The notes under the pieces: generated by a model | Seen by the model: only the letters and a program-made list of their open reading frames with translations | The model's database searches: none | Told to the model about the DNA's origin: nothing | Shown: piece after piece, positions 5,574 through 7,022 of the stretch | Numbering within the stretch: the stretch's first letter is position 1 | Layout: every line of letters begins with the position of its first letter | Program-made: the position numbers and the translations under genes | NCBI GenBank assembly: GCA_913050205.1 | Contig: CAJXAU010000083.1 | Coordinates: 1 to 7,022 of the forward strand | Source: an uncultured Verrucomicrobiota bacterium | GTDB lineage: Bacteria; Verrucomicrobiota; Verrucomicrobiia; Limisphaerales; UBA1096 | Length of the DNA stretch: 7,022 nt | Direction: 5' to 3'

Positions 5574-6923
5574 CTACTCGGTTTCCTCGGCTTCGGCGGA
5601 GGCCTCTTCTTCGGCTGCCTCCGGCTCTTCAGCAGAGGGTTCCTCGGTGGAGGCTTCATCCGCTGAGCTTCCCCCGGCACGGCGCTCGATCTCGGCCTTG
5701 GCTGCGGTGAGCACTGACTCCGCGCAATCCTCGAGTCCTGGAATTTCCTTCAGGTCATTTGCCTCGACACCGTTTAGGGCGTCCAGCGTGAGGAGGCCGG
5801 CGTGTACGATGGCGTCGGCTTGGGCCTTCTCGATCCCGGGAATGGCTGCGAGTGCGTCGACGGCCTCGGCGACCTGTTCCTCGAATCCGACTTTGACCTC
5901 TTCCTCCGGGTCGATATCGATCTGCCAACCGGTCAAGATGCTGGTGAGGCGGGCATTCTGGCCGCGCCGCCCGATGGCGAGTGAGAGTTGATCCGGCTCG
6001 ACGAAGATATGGACGCGCTTCCGGCTCTCTTCAACATTCAGCCGCTTGATCTCGGCGGGCGAAAGGGCGTTGGTCACATAGGTCGCGATGTCGTCATCCC
6101 ATGGGATGATGTCGATTTTCTCGTTATTCAGTTCGCGGACGATGTTTTTGACACGTTGTCCGCGTAGGCCGACACAGGCGCCGACCGGGTCTACCTTGTC
6201 GTCACGCGAATGGACGGCAAGCTTGGTTCGAAAACCGGGCTCGCGGGCGATGCCCTTGACCTCAATGGTTCCGTCGTTGATTTCGGAAACCTCGAGTTGA
6301 AACAGCTTGAGTACAAAGTCCGGGTCTTTGCGGGAAAGAATGATCTCGGAGCCGTTGCCGCCACCGGCGACCGACTTGACGTAACAACGGATACGCTCGC
6401 CGCGTTGATATTCCTCGGTGGGCACACGCTCGCGGTTGGGCAGTAGCGCCTCGAAGCGGCCAAGGTCGATGAGCACGTCTGAACGATCAAACCCGCGCAC
6501 TTCGCCGCTGACAATGTCACCAATGCGATCGTGAAACTCTGAATAGATCAGCGCCTTTTCCGCCCGGCGGATGGCCTGCATTAATGCCTGCTTGGCATTT
6601 TGCGAGGCGATGCGTCCGAAGTTTTTCGGCGTCACCTCCAACTCGATTTCCTCGTTGAGTTGGGCGTCCGGGTTAAAGCGCTTGGCTGTGTCTATGGCAA
6701 TCTCGTCGTGTTTGTTGACCACGTTCTCCACAACAATCAACTTGGCGAATGCCCGGATGTCTCCGTCCTTACGATCAATCTCACATCGCAATTCCCGGGC
6801 GGGGCCGACGGCCCGCTTGGCTGCGGAGAGCAGGGCATCCTCAACGGCGCTGATCAGGATCTCGCGGTCGAGCCCCTTTTCGCGCTCCCAGTACTCCATG
6901 CTGGCTAAAAATTCTGCATTCAT
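5574..6923 (-). CDS. nusA: transcription termination/antitermination factor NusA
   Basis: NusA binds RNA polymerase and nascent RNA and modulates pausing, termination and antitermination. The 449-residue protein shows the N-terminal polymerase-binding domain (about 1-130) and an S1 domain (about 135-200, from IGDIVSGEVRG). KH1 carries GLRG at 252-255 within VGACVGLRGQRVKNIVREL, and KH2 carries GRRG at 318-321 in LAIGRRGQNARL. A helix-hairpin-helix-like module follows at about 350-412 (AAIPGIEKAQADAI, LKEIPGLED), then an acidic Glu/Ala/Ser tail (418-449). E. coli NusA (495 residues) has two C-terminal acidic repeats; here only one folded module plus the tail is visible. The ATG at 6923 gives the typical N-terminus; the ATG at residue 9 is less likely. 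No Shine-Dalgarno sequence precedes it. As the first gene seen of the operon, it follows a terminator-bearing leader. The stop is TAG. Confidence 0.98.
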   Translation of the reverse strand: MNAEFLASMEYWEREKGLDREILISAVEDALLSAAKRAVGPARELRCEIDRKDGDIRAFAKLIVVENVVNKHDEIAIDTAKRFNPDAQLNEEIELEVTPKNFGRIASQNAKQALMQAIRRAEKALIYSEFHDRIGDIVSGEVRGFDRSDVLIDLGRFEALLPNRERVPTEEYQRGERIRCYVKSVAGGGNGSEIILSRKDPDFVLKLFQLEVSEINDGTIEVKGIAREPGFRTKLAVHSRDDKVDPVGACVGLRGQRVKNIVRELNNEKIDIIPWDDDIATYVTNALSPAEIKRLNVEESRKRVHIFVEPDQLSLAIGRRGQNARLTSILTGWQIDIDPEEEVKVGFEEQVAEAVDALAAIPGIEKAQADAIVHAGLLTLDALNGVEANDLKEIPGLEDCAESVLTAAKAEIERRAGGSSADEASTEEPSAEEPEAAEEEASAEAEETE

Positions 6924-6951
6924 CGTTAGTTATTTCGACAAGGCCTGAGCC

Positions 6952-6964
6952 GTTCGTAACGAAC
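6952..6964. promoter_or_regulatory. inverted repeat GTTCGT-A-ACGAAC in the nusA leader
   Basis: A perfect 6+1+6 inverted repeat lies between the terminator and nusA, 28 bp before the nusA ATG. Its centre, CGTAACG (6955-6961), recurs at 7002-7008 on the other side of the terminator. It could be an operator or a small RNA hairpin. No protein partner can be named from sequence. Confidence 0.4.
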
Positions 6965-6989
6965 AAAAAAGCCGGAAGGTAGCTCCCGG
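6965..6989 (-). terminator. intrinsic (Rho-independent) terminator or attenuator upstream of nusA
   Basis: Read on the minus strand, CCGGGAG (6989-6983), the loop CTAC and CTTCCGG (6978-6972) form a 7-bp stem with one G·U pair. One C and then six T (6970-6965) follow. This is a textbook Rho-independent terminator. It either ends the gene upstream of the window or works as an attenuator in the leader of the nusA operon. On the plus strand no T run follows the stem, so it is directional. Confidence 0.75.
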
Positions 6990-7022
6990 ACTTCACTCGT
7001 GCGTAACGTTGAGTTGTCAAAT
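6990..7022 (-). other. upstream edge of the nusA leader, no gene recognised
   Basis: No recognisable coding sequence lies here. A perfect TTGACA -35-like hexamer is present on the minus strand at 7020-7015, but no acceptable -10 hexamer lies 16-18 bp downstream of it. If it belongs to a promoter, the transcript would pass through the terminator at 6965-6989 before nusA, which would make that terminator an attenuator. rimP, often found just before nusA, is not visible within the window. Confidence 0.3.

Noticed and set aside
6926..7021. A minus-strand frame open from the window edge to a TAA 2 bp before nusA, which might have been the end of rimP
   Set aside because: Its 31 residues do not resemble a RimP C-terminus, and it runs through the stem and T run of a good intrinsic terminator. 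Sequence beyond the window would settle it.

Overview
The window holds a conserved translation/transcription housekeeping operon read entirely from the minus strand. In transcription order (high to low coordinates) it is nusA, infB, rbfA, nrnA (DHH phosphoesterase), truB, ribF. At the low-coordinate edge lies the first 18 codons of a further minus-strand gene, possibly a MoxR-type AAA+ ATPase. All six complete genes are intact and recognisable from protein motifs. I see no tRNA, rRNA, CRISPR array, insertion sequence or phage gene.

This is chromosomal DNA of a moderately GC-rich bacterium. No single gene fixes the lineage. The order nusA-infB-rbfA-DHH-truB-ribF, the short TruB without room for a PUA domain, the long acidic then basic linker in IF2, and the lack of Shine-Dalgarno sequences suit a PVC-type bacterium such as a verrucomicrobial relative. 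That assignment is an inference of low to moderate confidence.

Layout: 6924-7022 is the nusA leader, with a good minus-strand intrinsic terminator (6965-6989) and a 6+1+6 inverted repeat (6952-6964). nusA occupies 5574-6923. The 68-bp nusA-infB spacer carries a large stem-loop built from two copies of a palindrome. infB (3094-5505) is followed after 16 bp by rbfA (2691-3077). rbfA overlaps nrnA by 29 bp, nrnA overlaps truB by 4 bp (ATGA), and truB overlaps ribF by 4 bp (GTGA), so the last four genes look translationally coupled. Positions 56-84 separate ribF from the next gene and contain a weak promoter-like sequence.

NusA (elongation, pausing, antitermination), IF2 (initiator tRNA recruitment), RbfA (30S maturation), TruB (tRNA pseudouridine 55) and NrnA (nanoRNA/pAp turnover) form a coherent RNA and ribosome-biogenesis set. 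RibF supplies FMN and FAD and is a frequent passenger at this locus.

The most interesting signal is a repeated short palindrome, CGCTTGGCCAAGCG and close variants. It occurs inside ribF, truB (twice) and rbfA, and as a pair between nusA and infB. Its half-site CGCTTGG/CCAAGCG occurs 17 times by eye in 7 kb, where under one would be expected by chance. It resembles in style the highly iterated palindromes or uptake-type words of other bacteria, but I do not recognise this word. I found no new enzyme system or defence locus.
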